Assembly (NCBI RefSeq): GCF_024158745.1
Contig: NZ_JAMZAW010000032.1
Span: forward strand, 1 to 64,000
DNA: 64,000 nt
Origin: Paenibacillus tyrphae
Lineage (GTDB): Bacteria; Bacillota; Bacilli; Paenibacillales; NBRC-103111
Direction of reading: 5' to 3'
In this document: positions 51,212 through 61,165 of the stretch, one piece after another
How positions within the stretch are numbered: the stretch's first letter is position 1
How the letters are laid out: every line of letters begins with the position of its first letter
Notes under the pieces: generated by a model
Told to the model about the DNA's origin: nothing
Database searches by the model: none
Seen by the model: the letters and a program-made list of their open reading frames with translations, nothing else
Made by a program: the position numbers and the translations under genes

Positions 51212-52045
51212 CTACCACTCGTGCCTTTCTAAGCCAAGTGCTGCTGCTATTGCATAGTCTATATCTTGCCAGCTCACGTTTATCCCCACCATTGAGGTCT
51301 CCTCATTGTTTTTCCGCATTAACTTCGTTATTAAGTCTTTGTCACTCAATATCGGTACATAACCTACGTCATCTCCGACTAGGATCAGTTCATCATGCTT
51401 CCCTTCGCATTGTTCCATAAGGTCAAATATTGTTGTGACTAGAAAATCAGTAAGTTCCTCAAATACAATGAGTTCACCGCCAGAATACTCTAAGTACTTG
51501 ATAACATCAAAATCAAATAAACTATTACTGAAATAATCCCACACCCCTACAATAAATACGTTGTAATCGCCATTTAACCGCAAGCATCCGCATATCTCCC
51601 TCAGCAAAGATGATAGCGGTGGGATTTTGAGGTTCTTCTCGGGGTATTCGTTTTGATAGTATCTCGTAGTTTTCAACGTTTCCCTTGAGAGAAACAAGAG
51701 GTCAACAAAGATAGATTTATTGTGTAATTTATCCACTTCAGTAGATTTGATAAACTGAACTACCTCTTCTATGCATTTTGTAACGTTAGTTGTTACTTCG
51801 TTCCCGGTAAACCTTATTACAGTTAAGCCTAGGCGTTGTAAGTACCGCTCACGGACCGCATCATTAGTACGTTGTTCTTTTGTACTGTGGAATTCATGGC
51901 CGTCAATTTCGATCACGATTTTTTTACTTCGTAAATAAAAGTCAACTCGGTATCTACCAATCCACACTTCATATTCCAATCCGTGTATCTTCTTTTTTGC
52001 ATGATCATAAAAAATTTTCTGTGCACCAGTCAATTTGTTTGACAT
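51212..52045 (-). CDS. DUF559/Vsr-like endonuclease-domain protein
   Basis: A 277-residue protein. Residues ~5-100 form a PD-(D/E)xK nuclease fold of the DUF559 type: YRVDFYLRSKKIVIEIDGHE (Asp, Glu and following acidic residue), HSTKEQRTNDAVRERYLQRL and VIRFTGNEV. Residues ~100-277 are unassigned, possibly a partner-binding or sensing domain. DUF559 nucleases are related to the very-short-patch repair enzyme and are common in defence islands. It could supply the nuclease for the helicase encoded downstream, though a 520-base gap separates them. No clear ribosome site beyond AGAGGAAGTGG. Confidence 0.7.
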   Translation of the reverse strand: MSNKLTGAQKIFYDHAKKKIHGLEYEVWIGRYRVDFYLRSKKIVIEIDGHEFHSTKEQRTNDAVRERYLQRLGLTVIRFTGNEVTTNVTKCIEEVVQFIKSTEVDKLHNKSIFVDLLFLSRETLKTTRYYQNEYPEKNLKIPPLSSLLREICGCLRLNGDYNVFIVGVWDYFSNSLFDFDVIKYLEYSGGELIVFEELTDFLVTTIFDLMEQCEGKHDELILVGDDVGYVPILSDKDLITKLMRKNNEETSMVGINVSWQDIDYAIAAALGLERHEW

Positions 52046-52409
52046 GCATTACCACTTCCTCTATGATTTTTTGTCATTGCATCAATAATGTTCAAGTGAA
52101 CTATCTTGTCCGCTTGATTTCTGAATTTTGTAATTTTTGCAAACATACCGATCAATGCCGCCATACCGTTGGCGGCTATTCGTAAACTCTTTTATGCAGG
52201 GAGTATTGCAAATTAATAGAGGTTGTGGGCATCGTTGTTTCTACCTGATTTAATCAAACAACCTGTATACTAATTGAGAGTAAACGTGATTACATCAGCC
52301 CTCACTTCAGATTTCATAAAAATGGTATAGATTTCATGTGGGTATAGCTAGATGGAACATCTCTTTGATGTCTGCACATGCCGAAATGATTAATCCGTCC
52401 CTTCCGAAT
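52046..52409. other. Gap without recognisable gene
   Basis: Some 360 AT-rich bases upstream of the DUF559 gene; it presumably holds that gene's promoter. No RNA or gene signal could be made out. Confidence 0.4.
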
Positions 52410-52569
52410 TTAACTCAAATTCAATCCTCGGCAGGTTAAACGATACATCTCATGCTTGTCCGCATAGCTGTCTTCCTCCGAAATACGATAACACTCTATC
52501 ATATTGAATCGCCTTCAGCATATTGGTGCATTCCGAGCATTTCAGAAATGCCATATCCAATCCCTCCAT
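52410..52569 (-). pseudogene. Small Cys-pair protein gene, frameshifted
   Basis: From ATG 52569 (or 52554): MAFLKCSECTNMLKAIQYDR, with a CxxC pair, then after a one-base shift SEEDSYADKHEMYRLTCRGL to TAA at 52410. Together the pieces make a plausible ~55-residue zinc-ribbon-like protein, but neither frame alone does. GGAGGG is nearby. Probably a decayed small gene. Confidence 0.4.
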
Positions 52570-52700
52570 CACTAATGTCTGCTGATCATATTAAAACACA
52601 ATGATTAGACAATAGGTTGTCATAGAATATACGTTCCTATGGAATAAAATCCCTTTACTGATAATTCGACAAAATAGGCAGCAAGTCCTGTGGAAATACG

Positions 52701-52740
52701 AAAAAAACCAAACAAAGCAATAAATAACCGCTTTGTTTGG
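52701..52740 (-). terminator. Terminator of the RloC-like gene
   Basis: CCAAACAAAGC and GCTTTGTTTGG are perfect 11-base arms, followed on the minus strand by seven T. Confidence 0.85.
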
Positions 52741-52783
52741 GTAAATTTCATTGTATATTTTTTAATGAGAAGAACTCAACTGA

Positions 52784-55000
52784 TCATGATACCTGTGCTT
52801 GAGGAATCTCATTTGCTTCCTCAATGCCCATCATCATTTTGTAATGTGCATGATGATTTGTAACCTTGAATATTTTCTCAAAAATATTCAAGTACCTAGC
52901 ATTTGTATCTATTGGGTGCTCAATATATAAATCATCACTTGCAAAATGAGACCCATCATTCGCCCAGGACAAAAGCGATTTACATATTACCTTTTCTTCT
53001 TCATCGAATTTATTCAGTATATCATCTTCACTAAAATTGCCAAATACTTTAAAATAATTTTCAATAATCCTACGAATCAAGTTTTGAACCGTAGTTGAAG
53101 AACTACTCTGTGTTGCTGATCTAAGTTCTTGCCACATTAACTCATATGAAGTTTTGATTGGATTTGTATCGTAGGGTTTAGCCTCTGTAACATTATTAAC
53201 TTTTCTAATAATCCAGAATGTTTCATCATGTAATTTAACGCCTTTTGACCGCTTTTTATTAAAAGTTACTTCCTTGTGAAAGTAGACATTATGGGTTAAA
53301 ACAAATAATTGAACAACATTGTTTTTATTGTTCCTACTATCATCAATAAGTTTCAAAATGAGATTGCTGACGATAAACAATACATTACTATCCAAGCTAG
53401 AAATTGGGTCATCTATCACAACGACTTTATTCTCTGTAATAAGATCTCTGTTATTACTTCCATTCAATAAATGCATAAAATATAAAAATGTTACGAATGT
53501 CTTTTCTCCTTCACTTAACGTCTGATTTACATCTTCTCCAGTGGATCGTACCAATCGATAATTACCCTGGTTTTGTGTATGCGCAAATTTAAAATTTGTA
53601 AAATTATATGCTTTTAACAGACGGTTCATCTCATTAACGGATGGAATTACACTAGTGATTTGAGCCTCCAAACCCTCAACTTCTGAAATTAATCTGTTTT
53701 TCTCAGATGTTTTTGACGTAATCCTATCTTTTATCCCCGTTATCGCATTCTTAATGCTAAATTCTTTGCGTACATATTTTTCGTGATTATGCAGATTCTC
53801 ATTTGCTATGAATCTCCATATCTGATCCTTTAGTAGTTGTTCTTCCTGAGTCCGGTTATCAATCAACCTGTTATGTCCATGAATCTCCTGATTTACCCTC
53901 TCAATTTCAAGATTGATATTTTTTACAAATTCATCAACAGGAACTAGTGTCATTCCCTTACTCGGTTCTTTTTGTTTTTGTTCAATCAATTCGAGATTGA
54001 TTTCATTCTTCGATCTGATTAGTTCAAACTGTTGATTAATTCTCTCTTTATCGATATACGGCAATTCCTTTTCCAATAGGCCTTGGATTGAAGTTTTAAG
54101 ATTACTATAAGATTCCATGTATTGATCAACACACTTTTTTAATTCCTTCATCTCATTTTCATAAGTTTCATTAAAATACTCTTCTAATTGATGTAGAAAA
54201 CCATCCGGCAATGACTGTTGACAAAAAGGGCATTTACCTTCTGAATTATGTACATGATCATATCCTCTTTTTACCCAATCGCTTATAGCCAGTCTAGAAA
54301 TGAGTGCGGCGATATCAACCTCCTGCTTACCAACAATTTGATTTTGGAATATCTGACTTGAACAAGCAGCGTTTAGTTCGTCATTTTTTATTGATTGTAT
54401 AGCTTGAATTTTCACTAAACTTCCATTGAATAATTTATTTGAACGAGCGCGCAAATTTTCAACATCACATAACATACCTTCAAGTGAATGCGACTGTTTA
54501 CATTTATTCATAAAGTTAATTTTATTATTTCGAACACCTGAAAAAGCTTGCAAAAACTCGTTATCATATTTTCTTTTCAATTCCCAACAATCATCTATAA
54601 ATTCATTTTCATTCGAGGTATATTCTTCTTCTTTATTGGATAAGTTAGTGCGCATTCTCCGAATCTCTTCATCTAATTTATCAACTAGCCTCTTCTTTTC
54701 AGCAATTTCGTTTTTTATTTCAGTTGACTCCTTACCTAATGTGAATATACCTTTTATGTTCGACTCCTGATGGAAATTTTCCTCAACGAATTTCTGGTTA
54801 TATACCAATGTTTTTAATGGTTGAGATGCCCAATTAATATTACAATCTGAGAAGTTCTCAATATTTTTCATAACATTTGATAATGATGTTTTCCCACTTC
54901 CATTGGAACCGTAAAAAAAATTAATTTTCTTTAATTCACTAAACATAACACCTGTATTATTATAAGTTGCTATTTTCTTAATGGAAATTTCTTTAATCAT
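52784..55000 (-). CDS. RloC-type anticodon nuclease (AAA_13 ATPase with zinc hook)
   Basis: A 738-residue protein: ABC/SMC-like Walker A GSNGSGKT (31-38), long coiled coils with a zinc-hook-like CPFC at Cys257/Cys260, signature TLSEGEKTF, Walker B VVVIDDPISSLDS and a switch LTHN. The C-terminal region carries Arg643, Glu647 (RRIIENYF) and His685 (NDGSHF), in the Arg-x3-Glu...His pattern of the PrrC/RloC tRNA-cutting site. In the family such proteins cut the tRNA anticodon loop when DNA damage or a blocked restriction enzyme is sensed, stopping phage growth. It follows hsdR on the same strand, but a strong terminator separates them, and it ends in its own terminator. Confidence 0.82.
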   Translation of the reverse strand: MIKEISIKKIATYNNTGVMFSELKKINFFYGSNGSGKTSLSNVMKNIENFSDCNINWASQPLKTLVYNQKFVEENFHQESNIKGIFTLGKESTEIKNEIAEKKRLVDKLDEEIRRMRTNLSNKEEEYTSNENEFIDDCWELKRKYDNEFLQAFSGVRNNKINFMNKCKQSHSLEGMLCDVENLRARSNKLFNGSLVKIQAIQSIKNDELNAACSSQIFQNQIVGKQEVDIAALISRLAISDWVKRGYDHVHNSEGKCPFCQQSLPDGFLHQLEEYFNETYENEMKELKKCVDQYMESYSNLKTSIQGLLEKELPYIDKERINQQFELIRSKNEINLELIEQKQKEPSKGMTLVPVDEFVKNINLEIERVNQEIHGHNRLIDNRTQEEQLLKDQIWRFIANENLHNHEKYVRKEFSIKNAITGIKDRITSKTSEKNRLISEVEGLEAQITSVIPSVNEMNRLLKAYNFTNFKFAHTQNQGNYRLVRSTGEDVNQTLSEGEKTFVTFLYFMHLLNGSNNRDLITENKVVVIDDPISSLDSNVLFIVSNLILKLIDDSRNNKNNVVQLFVLTHNVYFHKEVTFNKKRSKGVKLHDETFWIIRKVNNVTEAKPYDTNPIKTSYELMWQELRSATQSSSSTTVQNLIRRIIENYFKVFGNFSEDDILNKFDEEEKVICKSLLSWANDGSHFASDDLYIEHPIDTNARYLNIFEKIFKVTNHHAHYKMMMGIEEANEIPQAQVS

Positions 55001-55027
55001 TACATTTCACCCCGTACTCGGTAATTG

Positions 55028-55069
55028 AAAAAGGCATAACTAAAATAGATATCCATTTTAGTTACGCCC
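55028..55069 (-). terminator. Terminator between hsdR and the RloC-like gene
   Basis: GGCGTAACTAAAAT and ATTTTAGTTATGCC pair over 14 positions (one G-T), followed by TTTTTC on the minus strand. Confidence 0.85.
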
Positions 55070-55112
55070 AGATGTAAGTTATTAATTTAGCAGTATCTAT
55101 AATTTGTTAAAC

Positions 55113-58100
55113 CTAAGCTCCAACAAACTCTGCGTTCTTATTAATCGCATCAATAATGCCGATAATTGCCCGCGCATCGTCCAGATTACTACTGAACAGT
55201 TCCGTGATACTGCCTACCGTACGGAACGGCTCCTCTTGAAGAACGGACTTTTCTATTATACCATTTTTAACTACATATTCGATAATCAGCTTCACAAACC
55301 GTAGTTGATTGACATTCAAACGATTTTCTTGAAGAAATATCATGAATGCTTCATTCGCGGCCTCTTGATCAAGCCCCACTATCGTTCGTACAAGCTTAGT
55401 TACCGGTAAATCTTTATATTCCCGTTCATAATCTTCTTTGGTTCCAAGCTCTGCCCACAGGATATGTTCAAGCGTCTCCAAGTCTTGTTTTGTGATCGGT
55501 TTGTTGTTGCGTAGTTTATAGATAGCTAGTTGATCCTTGTTAGTTTGCAAATATTGGCTAACTTTTTTACGGTAATTTTGCAGGTCATTGGTGTTATAGA
55601 AGCCGCGGCTCTCTTCTATGGCAAGCCACTCATCTTTAAAATTCGTATAATAAATTTGCTGCGTTTCACGTTCCAGGAACTTAATAAGATCCCGCAGCGC
55701 TTCACGTACTTTCTCCATTTCGAAGATGTCCGCTTCTTCCCAAAACTCTGCCGTCATGACCTTCTCTATTACATTTCGCTGGGCGACGATTTGGGGAATC
55801 GTCCCCAACTTGGATAGCTTTTCTGCCGTCTCAATGACTTTGCGAATCGGCTTCACCGATTGCGTTCCCTGAAGTTTAGCCAATTCGATGATTAGCATCA
55901 TATAGTCAAACCGTTTCGCTAATTCGTCATTGCTAAAAGAAACGGCAAGAGGAGCAATATGTTCCTTCAAATCCCCCATATCGGTATCACTTAAGGAGCG
56001 CCATGCAGCGTCATTTTTATATTTATGGACATATTGGATATGCTGTCGAATGCGAAAATGTTCTTCATTCAGCGCCTTCACGCTATCCTTTAGCAATTCC
56101 ACCAAATCAGTGCGGTGAGCGATATACTCCTGTTCCTGAAAACGTAGTTGCTGGAGTTCACGCACAATCTGTGTACGAACATTGAACAGCTTCTCCGATA
56201 AAGTTTCGGTAATATCGCTATCCTTTCCTTTCGGATTGGCCCGGAAATACTCAAAGTTTCGGCAAAAGTCAAAGATCAAGAACTCCTTCTTATCCTCACC
56301 AATACCATGCAGGTCTTTACACAACCGCGTCCCTCGGCCCACCATCTGCCAAAACTTCGACTTTGAGCGAACCTTCTTGAAAAATACCAAGTTGACAGCC
56401 TCAGGTATGTCTACACCTGTATCCAGCATATCGACAGAAACAGCTATTTGAGGAAGCTTGCTCCATATGGAAAAATCATCAATCAAAGATTGATAATATT
56501 TCGTTTTGATATCAATGACCCGCGCAAAATGCCCCTTTAATGCCGGATACAGGCTATCGAATCGATCCACGATCGCAACCGCGTGCCGATGATTTTTGGC
56601 AAAAATGATGGTCTTGCCCAGCTTGTCTCCGCCTTCAACCTTCAGGCCACGCTCCATAACAAACTGCAGAACCCGGTCTATCGTATCCTGATTAAACAAC
56701 CACTCATTTATCGCTGCACTGTCAATATCCCGTGGTTCCTCTTCTTCATCCTCTAGAAGCACTTCTTCGTATTGCTCTTTTTCCTCCTCGGACAAGTCAT
56801 CGTAGTGGATGCCGTCATCCATAATCTTTGTCGTTGTTTCCACCGTACGATAATCCACTAAGTGTCCTTCTTTGACTGCTTGCTCCAATTCGTAGGCATA
56901 GGTCGGAACAGAATTCTCCAAATGGAATACATCATATGTATTTTTGTCGACTTCATCCTTAGGTGTTGCCGTCAAGCCCATTAGGATGGCATCAAAATAA
57001 TCGAATATGGCCTTATATTTCTTATAGACGCTGCGATGCGATTCATCGATAATGATGAAGTCGAAATGACCAACCGTAAACAGCTTTTTGCCATCCTTCC
57101 GCTTGGCCTCGTCGATGGCATTCATCATCGTTGGGTAAGTAGAGAATACGATCCTTGCCGTCTCTGGATTGTCCTTGCTGTCCAGCAGGTTGCACAGTGT
57201 CATATCGGGCAAATACTGGCTGAAGCTGTTTTTGGCTTGACGGACAAGCGTTGTACGATCCGCAAGAAATAACACATTCTTAACCCAGTTATATCGACTC
57301 AGCACATCCACGATGGCACTCGCGGTGCGTGTTTTCCCACTGCCTGTTGCCATAACAAGCAATGCGGTCCGCTGCCCCTTGTTTAAAGCGTCGCAAACCG
57401 AAAGGACTGCTTCATGCTGATACGGGCGATTCACAATGGAATCGTTGATCTGTACTTCCTCTAATGGTTTACGAATCGAACGCCGGTTCATGAGCAATTG
57501 CAGCTCATCCTGACTTGCGAACCCGGATACCAGCCGACTAGCATAGTGAAAATCATCCCAGAAGTTCGTTACAAATCCATTCGTATAATAAATCACCGGA
57601 CGCTGTCCATATCGCTGCTCCAAACAATCCGCATAGAGCTTCGCTTGCTGTTTGCCCACATTAGGATCTGCACTGGTCCGTTTCGCCTCTACCACAGCCA
57701 GCGGCTTCCCGTTCTCACCGAATAACACGTAATCGACATAACCGATACCTTGTCCGTTTGGCATACCTTGTACTTCAAACTCTTCCAGCACATTTCTTTG
57801 AAACGCCCATCCGGCCAGCTTCAGCTCCAGATCAATGTAACGTTTACGGGTCTCGTATTCACTGATTTCATCCGGTACAAAGTTGTAGTCCTGAATATTC
57901 TCTGCCTTACGTGCTGTCAGCAGCTTCCGGAGCTCTTCATTTTCTTTGACCAGGTCCTCCAGCTTACGATCCTTCGAACCCAAGCGGTCGTACAAATCCT
58001 GCAGCTCCTGGGGTCTAACTTTATCTTGCTGCTTGTTGTCTTCCAAAAGGAGTTGTTCATCAAAGCTTCTTGCAGTGTATTCGATCGAGTAACAATAATC

Positions 58101-58478
58101 GATCCAGCTTATGAAGTTATGCAGGTTGCGAAGGGACAGGATCGCCTCGCCGCGGCTGATCGTTGCATTCGAATGAACTGCTACATTGCCCAGCTTTGTA
58201 ATATATTTCAACTGAGGTAACATGGATTGATCGATTACGCGGAGAAAAGATACATCATGAATAAGGCTCGACAATTTATCTTGATAAGGGACCTTCAAGT
58301 CGCTATCGTAGGTAAACAGCCATTTTACAGCAAGTTCCAAAGCCCGCCGACAGAGGATAGCGCTGGTTGCAGGACTGACAACCAACGCTTTTTCCGCCTC
58401 GATACATGCGCCAGCAAAGCTAGCGTAGTTCTTTATTTCATTGAGAAATCCAAAGTTCGATAGCTGCATATCACTCAT
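55113..58478 (-). CDS. hsdR: Type I restriction enzyme R subunit
   Basis: A 1121-residue motor/nuclease subunit. Residues ~5-140 are a DUF4145 domain; ~215-330 the HsdR nuclease domain (GYVDYVLFGENGKPLAVVEAK, PD-ExK); then the translocase with MATGSGKTRT (Walker A), IIIDESHRS (DESH box), MGLTATP, and IAVSVDMLDTGVDIPE and MVGRGTRL in the second lobe; the rest is an EcoEI-type C-terminal domain that binds the methylase. It translocates and cuts unmodified DNA with HsdM/HsdS. The ATG directly follows the hsdS stop codon. The DUF4145-fused form is typical of the EcoEI-like branch. Confidence 0.92.
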   Translation of the reverse strand: MSDMQLSNFGFLNEIKNYASFAGACIEAEKALVVSPATSAILCRRALELAVKWLFTYDSDLKVPYQDKLSSLIHDVSFLRVIDQSMLPQLKYITKLGNVAVHSNATISRGEAILSLRNLHNFISWIDYCYSIEYTARSFDEQLLLEDNKQQDKVRPQELQDLYDRLGSKDRKLEDLVKENEELRKLLTARKAENIQDYNFVPDEISEYETRKRYIDLELKLAGWAFQRNVLEEFEVQGMPNGQGIGYVDYVLFGENGKPLAVVEAKRTSADPNVGKQQAKLYADCLEQRYGQRPVIYYTNGFVTNFWDDFHYASRLVSGFASQDELQLLMNRRSIRKPLEEVQINDSIVNRPYQHEAVLSVCDALNKGQRTALLVMATGSGKTRTASAIVDVLSRYNWVKNVLFLADRTTLVRQAKNSFSQYLPDMTLCNLLDSKDNPETARIVFSTYPTMMNAIDEAKRKDGKKLFTVGHFDFIIIDESHRSVYKKYKAIFDYFDAILMGLTATPKDEVDKNTYDVFHLENSVPTYAYELEQAVKEGHLVDYRTVETTTKIMDDGIHYDDLSEEEKEQYEEVLLEDEEEEPRDIDSAAINEWLFNQDTIDRVLQFVMERGLKVEGGDKLGKTIIFAKNHRHAVAIVDRFDSLYPALKGHFARVIDIKTKYYQSLIDDFSIWSKLPQIAVSVDMLDTGVDIPEAVNLVFFKKVRSKSKFWQMVGRGTRLCKDLHGIGEDKKEFLIFDFCRNFEYFRANPKGKDSDITETLSEKLFNVRTQIVRELQQLRFQEQEYIAHRTDLVELLKDSVKALNEEHFRIRQHIQYVHKYKNDAAWRSLSDTDMGDLKEHIAPLAVSFSNDELAKRFDYMMLIIELAKLQGTQSVKPIRKVIETAEKLSKLGTIPQIVAQRNVIEKVMTAEFWEEADIFEMEKVREALRDLIKFLERETQQIYYTNFKDEWLAIEESRGFYNTNDLQNYRKKVSQYLQTNKDQLAIYKLRNNKPITKQDLETLEHILWAELGTKEDYEREYKDLPVTKLVRTIVGLDQEAANEAFMIFLQENRLNVNQLRFVKLIIEYVVKNGIIEKSVLQEEPFRTVGSITELFSSNLDDARAIIGIIDAINKNAEFVGA

Positions 58479-59648
58479 CTAAACCGCTACACCGTCCTTC
58501 ACTTTCAATTCGCCTTTAAAGGCTTTTTGTAGAAGTGCCTGGAAGTTGGATTCTAGTTGTTGGAGTTGTATAAAATGTTTTTCTTTTTGCTGAATAATTG
58601 CCCTATACTTTTTTTCATAACTATCTTGCAATTCCTTTGGTGGAATTAAGATAGAGATGTTTTGCATTTCTTGTGCGTTAATATTGGCCATCCCAATTAT
58701 ATTTTTACACATTTCTTGCAACACTTTCTTGCCGTGCTTTGAATTCAAGTAACCTGAAACAAAGTAAGGATTGCCTTTGTCATTTATCCTTACCCGTATT
58801 AGATATCCAGCTATAGCCATTTTTTCATTACTATCAAAGACTGCCGTCTTTCCAACTAATTCTTTACTGTTTGTACGATTAAAAAGCAAATCACCCGTTT
58901 GAACAAGATACTTCTCCTGCTCTTTATCATCCAAATCAATGTATTTAAGATTACTATAGTACATGTAACCTTGATAAGTAATATTATTCATACGCAAGTA
59001 CGGAAATTGACCCGAACCTTCATTTGCTTTCTTACTAGTACCATACTTAGCCTCGATAATCAAATCCTTTATTGTACCTATAGGATAACCTTTTTGATTT
59101 GCAGTTGGGTTTCCAAACATATCCAAAAACAAAACTTGAACTAATTCATCAAGTTTGGTTATTGCTTGTTTGCGTTTATCAACTAAGGTTTGAGCTTTAT
59201 CTAAAATATCTATTATAAATCTCTGCTCACTAATAGATGGTAGTCTAATTTGTATCTTCCTTATATCAGAAACAGAGAGATGCTTGACGGTAACGTATGG
59301 AGTCGAATCCTCAATTTTCTTTAATGCATCCGGTAAAATATATAATAAGTATTTTTCTAGCAACTCAGGCGAACTTGATTCAATTTTACATACACGTTGA
59401 TTTAATAATGAAACTGGTCCTAGCCACTCCGAAATTTTAAACTCCCCATCCATACTTATTAATAAATTACCTTTTGAGACGAGATATTCTTCTTTGTATT
59501 CACCATTGTAATAGGTGGCTGGGTTGTTTTGGCCAACATCTCTAATTCTGATTAATGGAATACCATTTTCCTCTTCATTGAACATATCTGACTTAAAAGC
59601 AAACCCTGATATAATTTTAACAACCTCACCAACAGTTATAACTCTCAT
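58479..59648 (-). CDS. hsdS: Type I restriction-modification specificity subunit
   Basis: A 389-residue subunit with two target-recognition domains (~1-150 and ~180-345), each followed by a conserved helix: LDKAQTLVDKRKQAITKLDE after the first and LESNFQALLQKAFKGEL after the second. TRD sequences set the DNA target and cannot be read without comparison. The ATG overlaps the hsdM stop by 4 bases, so the three subunits are translationally linked. Confidence 0.9.
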   Translation of the reverse strand: MRVITVGEVVKIISGFAFKSDMFNEEENGIPLIRIRDVGQNNPATYYNGEYKEEYLVSKGNLLISMDGEFKISEWLGPVSLLNQRVCKIESSSPELLEKYLLYILPDALKKIEDSTPYVTVKHLSVSDIRKIQIRLPSISEQRFIIDILDKAQTLVDKRKQAITKLDELVQVLFLDMFGNPTANQKGYPIGTIKDLIIEAKYGTSKKANEGSGQFPYLRMNNITYQGYMYYSNLKYIDLDDKEQEKYLVQTGDLLFNRTNSKELVGKTAVFDSNEKMAIAGYLIRVRINDKGNPYFVSGYLNSKHGKKVLQEMCKNIIGMANINAQEMQNISILIPPKELQDSYEKKYRAIIQQKEKHFIQLQQLESNFQALLQKAFKGELKVKDGVAV

Positions 59649-61099
59649 CCCAACAACCCCTTAAGTTCCTCAAGCCCTTCAATTATTTCTTCCTCTAGTT
59701 GCTTGATAGAAGCGAGTATGACCTTCGGATCTTCGTATTGAACTTCCTCATACTCCGTTTCTTTGTAGCGATTGATGCTGAGATCATACGCATTGTTACG
59801 AATCTCATCTACCGGAACCAAGAAAGATTTCTCTGTACGTTTACACTCCTTCTCTGCATCCTTATTACCAAATCGCTCAATGATGTCCGGTATATCATTC
59901 GCCTCAATAGGATTCCGCTTATCATCAAGCGAGTAACCGTCCGCCTTCATGTCATAGAACCAAACGTGATCCGTACCGCCTGCACCTGTTTTGGTGAAAA
60001 TCATAATAGCTGTCGAAACCCCAGCATACGGCTTAAATACGCCACTTGGCATCGAAATGATAGCTTCAAGCTTGTGATTCTCAACGATTTCCTTACGGAT
60101 GTCTTTATGAGCTGTGCTGTTACCGAATAGGACACCATCTGGCACGATGGATGCACAACGTCCACCCACTTTGAGCATACGAAGGAACAAAGCAAGGAAC
60201 AGCAACTCTGTCTTTTTCGTACGAGTCACGCGCAGCAGATCCGCTGCTACCGCATCCGCATCAAGCGACCCTTTAAACGGCGGATTAGCTAAGATTAACG
60301 TATATTTGTCTTTGTCTGCATTGTTTTCATTCAAGGAATCGCGGTATTCGATATTCGGATTATCCACCCCATGAAGCAGCATATTCATGGCGCCGATGCG
60401 CAGCATCGTACGGTCCATATCGAAACCATAAAACATATGATTGTTGAAATGCTCCTTTAATCCCTGAACCAGAAATAGATCAGCATGATGGTCACGCAAA
60501 TATTCTCCTGCCGCAACCAGAAAACCCGCTGAACCCGCAGCCGGATCGCAAATAATATCCTCTGGCGTCGGCTTCATCAAAGCGACCATCATTTCGATAA
60601 TGTGTCTTGGCGTACGGAATTGACCGTTCGTTCCAGCCGTAGCTACCTTAGATAATAGATACTCGTATAAATCCCCTTTGGTATCCCTATCCTTCATGTC
60701 AATCGTATCGATGCCCTCGACAATGCGTACAAGCATATTCGGGGTCGGGATCATAAAGATGGCATCGCCCATGTATTTGGCATAGGCTGAATCCTTGTCC
60801 CCATGAAGTGACTTAATGAACGGAAATACTTCATTGGAAACAATCTCATACATTCGCTGCGGATCAAAATCCTTAAATTGACTCCAACGCAGATGCTGCT
60901 TGTCACTTGGAAACAGCCCTGTAAATGGCACAGACAGCAGCATCGATTCATTTTCCTTACGTGTTTCCGTTTCATCCAGGCCCTTAATGAACAACAAATA
61001 TGTAAACTGTTCGATTACGCTTAATGGATTAGTAATGCCGCCGGTCCAGAATGTCTCCCAAATCCGGTCTACTTTTTGTCTTAATTCACCTGTAATCAT
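59645..61099 (-). CDS. hsdM: Type I DNA methyltransferase M subunit
   Basis: A 484-residue N6-adenine methylase: N-terminal HsdM_N region (RIWETFWTGGITNPLSVIEQ), SAM-binding DPAAGSAGFLVAAGEY and catalytic ILANPPFKGS. It marks host DNA at the HsdS-specified site. GGAGATCGCT precedes the ATG. First gene of the hsdMSR operon, 66 bases after mcrC on the same strand. Confidence 0.93.
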   Translation of the reverse strand: MITGELRQKVDRIWETFWTGGITNPLSVIEQFTYLLFIKGLDETETRKENESMLLSVPFTGLFPSDKQHLRWSQFKDFDPQRMYEIVSNEVFPFIKSLHGDKDSAYAKYMGDAIFMIPTPNMLVRIVEGIDTIDMKDRDTKGDLYEYLLSKVATAGTNGQFRTPRHIIEMMVALMKPTPEDIICDPAAGSAGFLVAAGEYLRDHHADLFLVQGLKEHFNNHMFYGFDMDRTMLRIGAMNMLLHGVDNPNIEYRDSLNENNADKDKYTLILANPPFKGSLDADAVAADLLRVTRTKKTELLFLALFLRMLKVGGRCASIVPDGVLFGNSTAHKDIRKEIVENHKLEAIISMPSGVFKPYAGVSTAIMIFTKTGAGGTDHVWFYDMKADGYSLDDKRNPIEANDIPDIIERFGNKDAEKECKRTEKSFLVPVDEIRNNAYDLSINRYKETEYEEVQYEDPKVILASIKQLEEEIIEGLEELKGLLG

Positions 61100-61165
61100 A
61101 GCGATCTCCTCTGCATGTAGGTTGTTGTCTAATTATACAACGGACTGTCCTAATATGACATACTT

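Noticed and set aside
55028..55069. Hairpin as an operator for the RloC-like gene
   Set aside because: The T tract directly after the stem on the minus strand makes an intrinsic terminator of hsdMSR the simpler reading, although dual use is not excluded.
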